A DNA stretch of 64,000 nt from Nereocystis luetkeana (lineage: Eukaryota > Sar > Phaeophyceae > Laminariales > Laminariaceae): contig JARUPZ010000027.1 of assembly GCA_031213475.1 (NCBI GenBank), positions 4,272,569-4,336,568 on the forward strand, read 5' to 3'. The notes beneath the pieces are model-generated. The model was not told the origin of the DNA, did not search any database, and was given only the letters and a program-made list of their open reading frames with translations. Positions 1 to 13,500 of this stretch are shown here, in pieces. The translations under genes and the position numbers were made by a program. Every line of letters starts with the position of its first letter. The first letter of the stretch is position 1.

Positions 1-300
1 AAATCCTCGTGCGCTGTTGGGGATTCACACACACGTTACCGCGCGTCCTTAAAAGGCTGCAGCAAGCCAGGCCGAGCCTGCGTGCGACCCTCGGGACGAA
101 ACCCCCAACAAAGGGCTACCTTACAAAACGAAGCATGCTTCGGGCTTCCTGCAACACCCTCGGAAGAAAAAAAGGGACAACACGAGATGTCACATACAGT
201 TTACACGGAACCCAACTGACAATTCCAACCACGGAACAAAAAGTGCCCCTATAAAATACTGCAATCTGTACACGCAGCCTGCGGGACATAAACAAGCACG

Positions 301-345
301 AGACGAAACAACGTACACTCTCTCGCCAATTTCACAGGGGCGGGG
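301..345 (-). repeat. Partial copy of exon end plus splice donor
   Basis: About 25 bp (roughly 312-336) repeat the last bases of exon 12 and its donor (361-385), with about three mismatches. A run of 16 G on the plus strand lies between the copies. The second copy sits in the intron and would offer a decoy GTACGT donor. Confidence 0.6.
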
Positions 346-364
346 GGGGGGGGGGGGCACGTAC

Positions 365-1536
365 CCTTTCTCGCCAATTTCGGTCTGATCTCCAGCCTCC
401 AGAATTTCGAGATCGGACGTGAGGGCACACGCGGACAAGACGCGCGCGTAGCGCTCGGGGTCCATCGGAGAACCGAAGAGGACGTTGTCCCGCAGGGTCG
501 CGTTCTGGATCCAAGCGCGCTGGGCGGCGTAGGCGACGGTGCCGTTGATCTTCCGTCCGAGGACAAGAAATCGGACGAGCGCACAAGAGAACGTCCAGAA
601 GGGAGAACACACAACGAGCGGAAGGAAAGGGTGTGCCGAGCGGACGACAGGCATGCAAAAAGCCATGAATTAGGGGAGTGCGCTGCTTGGGTCAACTAAC
701 ACAAGGCGGACAAAGAGTGTGGCACACGTGGAGACATGAAACAAATGTATACCACGTACGTTGATCGGGCGGTGGCCTGCGGCGGCCTGGCCGGCCTATG
801 TGAGGCCCAGAGTGTTCAGTTCTGTCTTTTTTTACTACATACAGACGCAACACATTCGTGAAATCGTAAACCGTGGCTCTGCCCACCGATCACAGCCCCC
901 CTCCCATCCACATTGTTGTCGTTTTCTAGCGTTCACCCGTCGTCATAAACCAAATTCCGTGATCGCGAGGTCGCCTCAAAACATTATCATGGGGACTGAA
1001 CAACAAAAAAGAGAAAAAAGATGGGGGAAAAAAAAGGAAATGGATTGCTTTGGAGAAAAAAGGGGGGTAAGGTGCGCTTCAAAAAAAAAAAAAACGTCAA
1101 CTTACAGCACCGAAGGAGCAAGCACACCATAGGTGGAAAATGTGTTCACCATTCTGGCCGGTAATATAGTGACCATACGGAATATGATGTCAACATCAAA
1201 CGGTGGCTATTTTTCCGGCTACATAGAGTGGCATCAGGTATACCAGGTATTAGTGATGACACCCGCGCAACTCTCTTTTCTCACCTCGACGGTGCCCTCG
1301 ACGCGCCGCACCTCCCCCAAGAGCGACATCAACAGGCTCGACTTGCCGCACCCGGTCGGCCCGTACACGCAAACCAGCTCCCCAGGGCTAACCTCCAGCG
1401 TTACCTCCCTCAGGGTCGGGAGCGCAGGGGGGAGAGGCGGCACCGTAGTTGGGGCGTCCGTCTGGTGGTTCTTTTGCTCCTCCCGTCCATCGCCTTGGCC
1501 GTCTCCGCCCGACTCATCCCCGCTCTGGCAATGGCC
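365..1536 (-). CDS. ABCC transporter, nucleotide-binding domain 1 (exons 11-12)
   Basis: Exon 11 (1536-1285) begins with a hydrophilic Gly/Asp-rich linker, then [20 protein letters not shown] and the Walker A loop GPTGCGKSS, followed by [17 protein letters not shown]. Exon 12 (549-365) continues [19 protein letters not shown] with the Q-loop glutamine, then [11 protein letters not shown] and a helical subdomain up to EIGEKG. The ABC signature (LSGGQ-type) and Walker B should start the next exon, left of the window. The exon 11 acceptor at 1537-1539 is the only nearby CAG downstream of an in-frame stop. A shorter exon starting near 1455 is possible. This domain would bind and hydrolyse ATP on the cytosolic side. 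Confidence 0.9.
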
Positions 1537-4500
1537 CTGTGTTTCGCGTCAGCAGGATTGAGCGGCAGTGTTTTGTTTACCCGATGAGGTCCGGTTGGTA
1601 TGTGCGTCACACGCGTTCACCGCTACTTTGAAAAAAACGTGCGGGAAACAGCACGCTATTTACGGAACGCTGCGCGTCAGCGGAAAATGTACCCATCCGC
1701 GAACTGTCATCTTCTCGAAAGCAACTCCATCACAAAATGTTCCACACATCGGACAGGTCAGATAGATCACCTACAAATAGATAAGATGTATCATGTACAG
1801 ATAGATCAGATAGATCATCTAAAGATAGATCAGATAGATCATCTACAGATATATGAGATAGACCATCTACAGATAGATAGATCATCTACAGACAGATCAA
1901 ATAGATCATCTACAGACAGATCAAATAGATCATCTACAGATATATCAGCTAAATCCACAACAGATAGATCCGACAAATCGTCTCATGTCGCTCCTAACCT
2001 GCTGTTACGAGGTGTTGCGTAGGGTCTGCTCAGCACGCATCACTCTGGGCCGAAATACAAGGACCTTTTAGACACCAGCACCAAGACCAAGACCGAGGTG
2101 TATGTGGCAGACGGCCCCAAAGGCGCAGGAAACCCGCTTGTTGATCGGCGTGGAGGCGTGCAAGGAGGTCGGGGCACGGCGTCTTCGGCGGTGGAGGGGG
2201 GGGTCTGCTGAGGTTGGGCCGCCGTTTGTCACAGGAATGTTGTCGTGGAGGGCATGGACGTCGGGGGCGGGGAGGGGCGGAGGGGGCTCCAGGGAAGGAT
2301 CGGACAGGGTGGAAATTGACACTTGCAACAGTGGAGAAGAGGAGGTTCCAAGGAGGTCCCCCGGTTCAAGCTGGCCATATTTATGCCCGGAGTGGCATCA
2401 AACCCAGGGGACATGTGCTAGATCACGCAGACGGTACAGTTCCTCCTACCGGGTAACATGAGCTAAATTATACAGACCAGGAAGATGTCTGCTCTGATTT
2501 GTATTATATCATTCAAGTTGGGAAACGCGACCTGTCCGGCGTGTGTAATTAATATTTGCAGCAACCTTCTTTGGTTGTATACCAGGCGGAAAAAATGTGG
2601 GTGTTTTTCTCCGGATAGAGGAATCTCACCGTCTCTTGCTCCTGGCTCCCATCACCGCCAAAAAACAAACCTACCGAACCACCCCAACCACGGCCCCACA
2701 CGGACCGCGTTCGCGGGAAACCTACGGCAACAACACACAGCTAAAACCGAGACTACTGCATGACGAACAACAGGCATGTGTGTATTCTGCGGGGGAAGCC
2801 CCTCGACCCCTCACGGGATGAAAATCACAAACACGCCAATGTGCCGGGCGTCATAAAAAGCGTACCGTGGGGGGCCAGGCGAAAGTTCCGTTTTGGACAA
2901 GGAGGCCGCCAACAGGGGCCTTAGGGCTACCGTTCCCGTCGCCGTTCCCGCCCACGTTCCCCTCGGCCTCGGCACCCATAGGCTGGCCCTCAATGCTGCC
3001 TCTTCCCAGGAACACCTCTATACGGGTCAGAGACACTCGAGACTTCCGTGCGAGCCAAGCCAAAGAGGAAGACCAAACGAGCAACAGGAACGTAAGTTTT
3101 GGGGGTGTTGTCGTGAGCACACAGGGCGCGGGGTGCAGGACGTACTCCTTGAGCATGATTATTCAGCTGCTAAGCAACCTTGAGCGTAATCAACCAACTG
3201 ATGATAGCGGTGACGTGGTTCGTTGTGGTGCCGCTGCGTAAAATATCGTCGAAGAGCAAAACTAAGAAGATGACAAACAAGCGTCTTGCGTACTAGTGTA
3301 GAATGCTTCGCGCGCGTACCTTTCTCCCATCACCTATTGTTATGCCAACAGCAACCTAATACACCAACAGCCACCTTTTGGCACACCAACGGCAACTTAT
3401 TGATACACCAACAGCCACCTATTGGTACACCAACGGCAACCTATTGACACACCAACAGGCATCTATTGGTACACCAACAGTCAGCTATTGGTACACCAAC
3501 AGCCAACTAATACTACCCCCACAGCGACCTCCCACTGGTACACCAACATCCACCTATGAATAGTACAGCAAAAGCCACCTATTCAGTACTCCGGCAGCAG
3601 TGCCACAGCGAAGCAAACGTTTCATTCAGTCACTTCGTTTACCTGGAGGTAAAAGTTGCCCATATCCGGAATCACTAGCAGCGGGAAGCGGAGCATGCCG
3701 AACAAACTTAGCGAGGTGAAGCCCTGCGAAGCGGTGAGCGTGCGGCCCAGCAGCCTCGTGTGCACCAAGAACGTGCACATACCCACCAGCGTCGTCACCG
3801 AGTTCCATTGAGTCACCACACCGACCATCATTATCTACGACACGCACCCACGACACAGGGGAGGACGGGCGGCGGGTTGTGAGAGCTCTGGGAGGGGAAC
3901 ATGACGAGTCCTTTGCGATGGATCGACCGCACGACATGCCAGGAACAGCCAAGCAGGAATCGGGAATTGGTTCGAGCCACTTCGTAATACGGTAATATAG
4001 TATTTAGAACCAAAAACGGTGTGCTACGAATTACTACGGAGATCCATGTTTTTTTCGTTCATTGTGGGTTCTGATCACTATTAAGATGGTCTCGCGGAAT
4101 AGTCATCGCATACTCCGTGACGAACGCACAGTATCGCCGAGAAGACATTGCGGCTGGCCCCGTGTGCCTTCCTTACCCAAGCAAACCGACGCGCAGCACG
4201 GAGATAACAAATAAAAAACAGCAAACAAACAAACAAAACAGTACATACGACAGGAACAAATTGAATGCAAATGTGAACAGGCAAGAGTTCATTCAATAAC
4301 GAAGCAGACCACCGAACAAACAAGCAAACCGCAACGCGAAAAACTCACCATGTAGCCGCGGAGAGACCTCATCTCCTTGTGACGGCTCTTGTCGATCTTT
4401 GACACAAAGTCTTTTTCCCAAGCGAAGAGCTTGATGATTCGAATTCCCTGCGCAGTTGGAAAACGAAGGGGCAAGACACAGGACCCGCGACACACAAGCA

Positions 4501-7500
4501 TCAGGGACGACATTTCGCGACACTTGTCATCGCTACGCATCCATTTCTACCCCAAAATTGACGTGAAGGTCTAGGGCTGCACGCTCGTAGGTATCAGTCC
4601 ACACCCCCTGCACAGCAGAAGTTTCGACAAAAGGAGTATATCTAGGTCGCCTTAAAACACAAGCACTACCAAAAAAAGACGGAAAAAAAACACAACTTCA
4701 CCCCAACGTCAAAAGCGGCGGAGTAGCATCAAAATCCTTCTCTCAACAGCCGCGGCTCTAGTCGGTCCACGCTAGACACACACACTGCTTGCGCACGCAC
4801 GCACGCGCCTAGTTACTTCGCGCCCGAACAGTGGCACATTTTTCCGCCCCGAAGGGATCTGCCGCCACAGTAGCCAATATTGTATGTACCACACGGAGCC
4901 AACCACCTCCTCTCGCCCTGTAGGGGTCTGCCACCACAGTAACCCCTACTGTACTACACGGAGCCAACCACCTCTCGCCTGCATCGCTTCTCCGACCACA
5001 GACATGCGGTCGTCTTTGCGCTTCATGAGGACCTTCTGGTAATCCTGCATCCGCTTCGTCGTCCACTTGGCAATGGGCACGCTCAAAACCATGAAGATCA
5101 CGCCTCCGATGGCGGAGACCCCCAACACGTAAAACAGAAAGGCCACCGACACCATCACCTACAGTAAGTCGGGTTTGTAGAGAAACATGGGCGAGTTTGT
5201 CAAAGGACATGGGGGGCAAGGGGGGCAAAGAGGTGGGTAGGCCTCAGCGGCCCAGTGGGCCCGGAGTGTCAACAAACGGCGATGGGCGGGGGCGCTCACG
5301 ACGAAGAACCAGGGCGATAAGGCGTAAGGAGACGGTACATAAACGATTACTGTAGGGGGGAAAATATTCACCCCTCCTTCTGGATGCAACTATTTCATGG
5401 ATCTGGAGAACCAACAAAGTAGAGGTGTACCCCGGCGAGTACCCGTCACAAACGGGTACTCGGATAATTCTGAAAGTGAAGCCCGAACCCGTCGCAGATA
5501 ACCCGGGTTTTCAGACGAAATCGAACGGGTTCAACGAGTGCTTGGATAAACCCGGGTACTAGGACAACCCGTTTTCGTTCACGGTCATCGAGGGGTATCG
5601 CAAACGGACGACGGCGCCCTCTACGACTTGATGTCGGGACGACAACTAAAATATCCATCAAACACCAATAGCAACAGTGCCCCGGGTACTCAAAAATAAA
5701 AAAAGCTAGCAGGAGAAATAAATGCAATCGGTTTGACTCTAGGTGTTTGTGGGTGCATATTGCATGTTGGGTATACCTGATACACACGTAATCGTATCTA
5801 CCTGATAATTGTTTGCACGGCAGCTGAAGAAATGTCGTATGATATGAGTAGTGAGCGGCAAATATTTATGGTTGCACACGAAGAAGCAGATACCCACACT
5901 TACGTATGCCCCTGCACGGAGCACATTCAGGTGGCGAAAGACAAATTAGTATTATATGTCGACAACTATCAATCGAAGGTGGCGTTCCCAGGTCTCCATG
6001 GCGAGAAGGCGTCATGGTGCGAGTAAAGGCATGAATGCCTACGAGCATACATCGGTAGTATTAATACTATTAATAACCCCCTCGGATACCGAAGATATTA
6101 GCAAAACAGACACGCGTATGAAAAACAAGTATGAAACAGTGAGGATCCTCCGTGAAAACCGTAAATAAGGCATGGGAATTCAGCTCTGAAAAATGGATAT
6201 TCACAGTACCCCTGGGGCCTGGGGACCCCTTTGTGTCGATTTGAGAGGTTTCTAGATATATTGTGGGACATACAATACGGGGGACATGTCAAACACACGG
6301 GTACCCGCGTACTCGAACCCGCCGAGTACCCGGGTTTTGGTCACTCCCGATACCCGCGGGATTCAAGTCAAGCCCGAACCCGTCACGGGTTTTGCCCGTC
6401 CGGGTTGTACCCGCCGAGTACCCGGATTTCGATCATCCGGGGTACGTACACCTCTACAACAAGGGGATGATCGGGAGGGGCTGCATACGACGAACACCCA
6501 GGGCGTGCCATGAAGCGTAGCTAGATCATCACACAGCAAAACAAAAAGCAGTCACCCTCCTTTACTGCATGCATCCATTTGAAGGACTCAAAGCAAACCT
6601 GGAGAATGGTCGCCCAGATGAAGTGAATGTAGCAGCCGAACTCCAGAACGTTCTGTGCGTCCACGGACACGAGGTTGGTGAGCTCTCCCGAGCTATACGT
6701 GGAGGAGGCGGTGTCCATCTTGAGCATCTTGCGGAAAACCGACCCTACCACCGCACCGCGCACCTGCGGTATTGAAAGGAAATCGCGAACCGTTACGTCT
6801 CGAGGGTGAGCTACTGTAGCTCTTCATGCTTGTCTTCCTCCGCTCCACAGCAACCACGCGACGAGCACAGCATATCGCATGCTACGGCAGCCGCGGCAGG
6901 GATGGGACAAGCTCACACACACGCAAGCATACCATACATTTCAACAAGGCGAAATGGGAGGTTCACCTAACAAGTATTGCGTCCCTTGGCGATATGCCAC
7001 CTCCTCGTCTTCGTGGAGAAAGTCACTTCCCTGCCCAAACCACCACGCAACACTATATACGGACACGTACGAGTACTGTAGCTAAGACTTCCAAGCTTTG
7101 TCCTTTGGCGTTGAGCAACCGGGATAAGCAGTTCACGAGCTTGCCCCACCCACCCACCCATCCACCCACCCATCCACCCACCCACCACCCGTCGCCGCCC
7201 AACTCACCCTGCAGCCGATCCGCCGCCCGATGTGGAAGTTCCTTCCGTCGGCCACGCCCTGCAGAAGCGGGCCCACGAACAGCAGAACCACGAATAGCGT
7301 GATCCTCCCCGTCACCCCCCCCTCTCCCTTGTGGTATGCAGACACGAAGTCGATGATCTGCTGCATGGCGAGGGACGGCACGAACTCGGTGAGGGTCGCC
7401 ACCAGCTGCCACAGCCCCTGCGATATCACCAGCGGCTTTGTCACCCTCCACATGCGCCACAGCAGCCTGGACTGATCAGCCGCCGCCGCCTCCTCCGCGG

Positions 7501-10500
7501 CAGCTGCGTCGGCGTCGGCCTGCTCCTGTTCCACGCGGGTGTAGCCTCCGCCGGCGCCGGCGCTTCGCGTGGTCTTCTTTCCGCAGGGCAGGGAGAGGGA
7601 CGGAAGGGGGCTCCGCGGATCCGCCTTGTCCATTTTTTCCCAAACCACGTCCGACAGATCGTCATCAATCTGCGCGGTGTCATAAGGTGGTTGGTTGGTT
7701 GGTTGGGAGCACCGGTAAAAAAACAAAACATAACAAACAGAAAATGTCGTCGACATTACCCCGCAAAAAACAAAATGACGCCAGAACTGTAGGTAGACAG
7801 CGAGCGAGTGCGCCCACCTTTTCGAAGCATACATGGTTGCAGGATTCTTATCCGACTGACTTTAGATTATATGCGTAGCACGAAGACAACGCCATTTACG
7901 ATAGTGTTGGGATGTCGTGTCGAAACTTTCAACATATCGAAATATCGAGGCTTTCGGCATATCGTATACGAGTATGTCGAACGTGTTTTGCCCTCCCATC
8001 CCCTGGCATCCCCATCAATTTCATGCTGACACTGAAACGAAAGCTTCCATGTACCTGGTATCAAAGATCGAAATCTCATCCGCTAGTTTATTTTTCTGGT
8101 GTATCAAACTTTCGATTATATCTCGAAATCCAACAACACCGTACAACGTAAAAAGAAAAAGAAAACAAAAGACAAACCTGCACAGGGAGATCGTTGAGGT
8201 CGAGCTGCTTCGTCTGCCCCACGTCAATGATGGGAGAGAACCACGAGAACATGGCGGCCGAAAGTAATCCCGCCGTGAACTCCGAGTTCGGCTTGAAAGT
8301 GCACAGCGTCACTCCCGCCCCACTCAACACGGAGCACGACACGAACACCAGGTTGATCGCCAGCGCCACCACATTCCTGCGAATCACCGTGCAACGCGTG
8401 AAAACCAAGAGCGAAAACTAGCGAAAGGGGAGAGAGAAAAAAACGATGTGCATGGCATTCGTGTGGGGCGTGTGCACGCGGAACACGTGCCCGTGACCGA
8501 GAACAAAAAAAAAACACGAATTGAGATTTAACTGGGCGAGCCGGACTTGGGTAGCTAGGGTCCGGCGGTACGATATTTGCCGGTGCAACTACCGCAGCAT
8601 CACAGGAAAGCAACAACGAAACAAATGCATCGGTTGTTTGATCCTTGGGGAGACTTCAGGCCCTTCTCTTTTTCCCTCGGCTCTCCCCCGCGTCTGCCAC
8701 TTACCACACCCTGTCGTCTGCCGCAATGCTGACGAGGCCCGACCAAGACTTCCCTGCGTTGATATCGTTGACGATAGCCACAGTCGCGGTGATGAAAGCC
8801 AGATTGAAGAAAGGCCACAGGCCCCACCACATGCGACGGTTCGCAGGCAGCCCATGTGCGTCCATCTTGGGCGGCATGGCCGCCTGTCGCCAGTGGTCTC
8901 GACTCCGCAGAACGGCAGCCAACGCCCAAGCTACGCACAACACCGCAGACGAGATGAAGACGGAGGTGTCGACTCCACGCCTCACCGCCTCCACGATCGC
9001 TCTCGCTCCCTGCGGCGCACAACACGATAGAAAAACGATACATTTGGTCGTACATCAAAGCGTTTCCAGGTATTATCAACAGTACGTGTGTATGATATGA
9101 TAACACCGACTGCTGTGCACAAAGCGTTTCGGCTACGTAACATACTGATGTGGGGAGATCCTCACATCGTTATTTGGTACTAGTATGCGTGAATGATGCG
9201 GGGAGCTCCTCACATCGTAAGTTGGTACTAGTATGCGTGAGATAACTTAGAACAACACGTAACCTCATGCGCTTACAACGTACCATAGGGCAAGGGGTGC
9301 AATGCCCATACATGAGATGACAACGCTAAGCATGAACCACAAAATATGAACCCTCGCCTAGTATAACATGTTCGTGTTTTCACTCATACTACGAGGGGCT
9401 ACGTATATTCTTCGCAACCAACGACGGGCTCGAAAAGACAACATCCCTGTATGTTCACACACCACGTTCGGTACTGATTGCTATTACGGGGGATCATAGT
9501 TAATAGGACCAAATATTGTTGGTAAAAGTGGTTAAATATATAGGTTTTTATGTATACCATCGGTCCTACTAACTATGGTCCCCCGTAATGCTATTGAACA
9601 ATAGGTTCCCAACCAACAGCTGGTAGTAGAGTCTTCCATATTCCAACAAACCACCTCCAAAAGTGCAACATGGTCCAGATGTTACTTTCATGACTGGTTC
9701 CTCGGGCAAGGCTGGCCCGAAGCCCCAGCATCCTTGGAATTTGGGCGCTTATTTTGTATGTAGCCGTCTTTGGGTATAACTCTCGAATGCTTCACTCAAT
9801 GAGCGGGGAAACCCAGCCGCAGAGAAAGCCTAGCCTGCCCATGGCGTTGTCTGGGTTCCCAGGCTTCAGCCTGTGCGTTCCTGTCAATCCTACCACAGGG
9901 GGAGGATGTGTGGCTGGATGTAGTAGATGTGCGACTTTGATGTATTTGGTCTACTGCCCTGTGTGTGGTGTGGGGTAATGGCGTGGTGTTTGCGATGGAT
10001 TCTCCCGCCCACCGAGCATACAGCCCGGACTTAAAAATAATCGAAATGCCGAGGTTTACATATATCATACTCTAGGTCTTGCAAAGCATGTACCAGGCAC
10101 GTTTCAAGCCGGCCAAAATTTTGAAATCGTCACATTCAATCGACAAAAACGGTAGAAAAAGAGGGAGAAAAAAAAAGCCGAAGAGTGCTTTCGACCACGA
10201 AACTGACTCGACTCGCATCGGAGAACGCCTGTCGTACCGCTACAACTTACCAGGGTGTGTCTTCTGTGTGTGTATTCTTCACATTGAACCGTCGCGTCTA
10301 CCCGTCGACATCCAGCACAACCAGTGTCCGGGCCGATTCTTAAATCCTCGAGAGAAAAAAGCTTTGTGGTCATACAAATACGCCACAGAGATACTACATT
10401 GTTTTACAGTACGCAAGAGTAGACAACGTAATGCCATGTCATCGTACTGGATACGACAGACACGATGTACACATCAATGACAGAGAGAAAACGAAAGAAA

Positions 10501-13500
10501 CACAAACAACAAATCGAAAGAAATGAGAACAAGGAAGAGGAAAATGTGTCGTGCCCCCCCGTAGGGTATGTGGCAGGCAATACAGAACGAGCTAAAGAGA
10601 ACAATACCACTACACATGAACGGCGTGAGACTAAGAACCGAGGGAAACAACAGACACACCGAAGCACAACAAAAAAGAAGAAGCGAAAAGCACCCTCCAG
10701 GCAGTCGCAGCAGTTTGTGGCACGAATAGCATAAACAACTTCTACCTACTAGTCGGTCTGGTACCTTGCTGCCCTGTCTGCAGTCTGCCGTCCTGCTTTC
10801 GCCCACCATGTCCCACCCCCGGGGAGGGTGCGTCAGACAATACGAAATAAACAGAGCGGGCTCGTCATCCACCCAAGCCACAAGACTCCTTTCATAAGGA
10901 CGCGACGGAAGGAAGATAGAAAAAAGTTACAATCACGGAGGATCAAAGCGCAAAGATAACTAAACGAAGGAACATCATGTTCGAACTATTAATATTAATA
11001 GCTGCAGAAATTGGGGGCACGAGTAGCATACCCTGTCTGCTGTCTCCTTCCTACTTTCGTCCACCGTGGTTTCCCTTATACTCCTCCTGTTGCCGCCCGC
11101 TGCACCCATCCCCTTGGTCGGGTTTCCTTCCACTCCTCCTGTGGTTCTTCATCCCCCCATTCCCTTGGGCACCATCCACGGCGGATGCACGGCGCTTCCT
11201 ACTCAGCTGTGCCTGATCCTCGGGCCGCTTCATCATCAACCGTTCGGCGGCTTCAAGGACCCCCCGGTACCACTTCCCCGCCTTTTTTGCTGCCGTGGAC
11301 CACCGCGCGGTCTCAACTCCAAACACCAAGAGGGAGTGTTTCGTTAATCCTTCGGCGGCTCGGAACTCCCTAAGGCCTTCGACTATGCATCTATGCTACG
11401 TTTCAACTGTCCGTCAGGTCTCGGATTCTCCACGCCAGCAATCGTCCCCAACATTACCCGACTGGGTAATTTCTCCTTGCTTTGCCACGCCACGGCCCCC
11501 GCAAAAAGGAGCCGCCGTTTGCGGATGGTCATTTCAATGCTCTCGCAACGTGTCATCTTGAGGGTCTTCGCTTACGAGAGGGTGGTGTGGTCGGTACGAA
11601 GTCGGCGCTGGAAGTAATTGACTCGCAAGAGGACTTGGTGGTGAGCCGTTCGAAGCTTGGCAAACTGTTCTGCTCTGAGTGTTCACGTCGCACACCCGTA
11701 CAGCAGGGTCTCAGTCACCTCGGCCTTCAGCCTTCGGACTTTCAGACTAGGCGGGGCGGTCATTCTCAAAAACAACTCCGGGCCAAACCGTTCGAGGCAT
11801 GCCCGCATGAGACGGATCCGTCGGTCGATTTCGAGCGAGAGGTCAGCGTTGTCGTGGATAACGCCGCCCAGGTATAAAAACTTGACCGTCTGTTTATACC
11901 TCTGGCGTGCTGCTTCGATGACGAGCGGTGGGGCGACCGTTGTCTGGTCCGGTGTTCGTAGCAGCATTGTCTCTGTCGTATATTCCGATACCGTGAGCCC
12001 TGCTGCTTCGAAGATAGTCACGATGACTGTCATTATTTTACCTACTACTACTGTAGTAATAGATGTCCTCCAGCTGACTTCAAGACAATTCCTGCGTCAT
12101 CGACGCAACTTGCCCCAGTCCTTCGCACGCATGCCAACGGCTCCTGCTCCTCAGTTCCGACTACTCCGGAATTCATTGAGATTCACCAAATCCCCTACGA
12201 TGGCTTCATATTTGCTGAAGCGTATCAAAAAATATCAGTAAGTGTTGACTACGTACCGACCAACCATACGTGAAAAATCGTAAAGTTGGGAGTTGGGAGC
12301 CATCGTCGGATCGTCGGTGACCCCGGAGTCAGCAATACTCCAGTACAATCAACGGTGGCCACTCAGCATAATGTAAAGGGCCCCAAGACGAAGAACGTAC
12401 GTATATACATACCAGGTACCAGGTACCAGTTATCCCATCGGTTCGCAGGCAGCCCCAAACGCAATAAACAAACTTCACATCATTACAATAGTTCTTCTTG
12501 CGCTGACTCTCCGTGATTTTCATTTCATTTTTTCTCTTCCTCTTCCTTTTCTGATTGATAAGCCGTACTCAAGGAGCCGTGTGGCGTGGTTGGAAGACGA
12601 ACCTGCTCTGCTCGGCTCGTATTGTCTGACGCCAAGGGGCTGGGCATAGTTGACGAACGCAGGGCGGAGACGGCAGTCTGGGTAGCAAGGTACCAGGCGG
12701 ATTAGCAGGGAGAACCTGGCTATATTACTCGTACCACAAGCTGCTGCCGCCACCTGGAAGGTGCTTTGGGCTTTGGTCTGCCTGTTATTTCCCCTTTGTT
12801 ATTTTTCCTTGTTACTTTCTCCTTGGTTCTTTGTCTTACTCTGTTCACAAGCAGTGGTGTTTTTTGTTATTTCTTCTTTTTTCCAGCTCGTTCTTTTTCA
12901 AGTGTTGGCCACCTCGCCTGCGGGGGGGGGGGCACGACAGATTGTTTCTCTTAGATTTTGCTTTCATTTTTCTTCTTTTTCTTTTTCGATTTGTCTACCT
13001 TGTTTTTGTTTTCTCTTTGATTGTTTCTTTTCGTTTCACTATTTCATAGATTGCGTATGTCGTGCCTGTCGTATCTAGTATGATGACATGGCTTTGCATT
13101 GCCCACTGCAGTTCACACTGCACACGTGGCAACGTAGTATCTCTGTGGCGTGGCTTTGTGACCACAGAACTTGTATCTCTTCTAGGATTGAAGAATCGGC
13201 ACGGACACTGGTTGTGCTGGGTGTCGACGGGTAGAAAGAACGGTTTAATGTGAAGAACACACACACACACACAATTTGCACTTTGATTTCATCTCGTTGA
13301 CTTCATCTTGTGTGCCGCCTTCTTCGTCTCTTGTATTTTTTTTGTTTTTTAGGCAGCCGAATTTCGATGCTTTGGAGTTTTTCGGATCTGCCTATTACGG
13401 GGGATCATAGTTATCAGGACCTATGCTATACATAAAAACCTATATGTTTAACCATTTTTACTAACAATATTTGGTCCTGTTAACTATGCCCCCCCCCGTA

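Noticed and set aside
190..695. Overlapping minus-strand open frames of 108-158 codons
   Set aside because: Only 549-365 in one frame fits the transporter; the rest is intron read-through and shadow frames.
3341..3590. CRISPR-like regular repeat
   Set aside because: Units abut without unique spacers, and the host is a eukaryotic intron; it is a minisatellite.
9754..10068. Frames resembling an integrase-like tail ([11 protein letters not shown])
   Set aside because: Similarity is a few residues only, with no flanking catalytic motifs on either strand.
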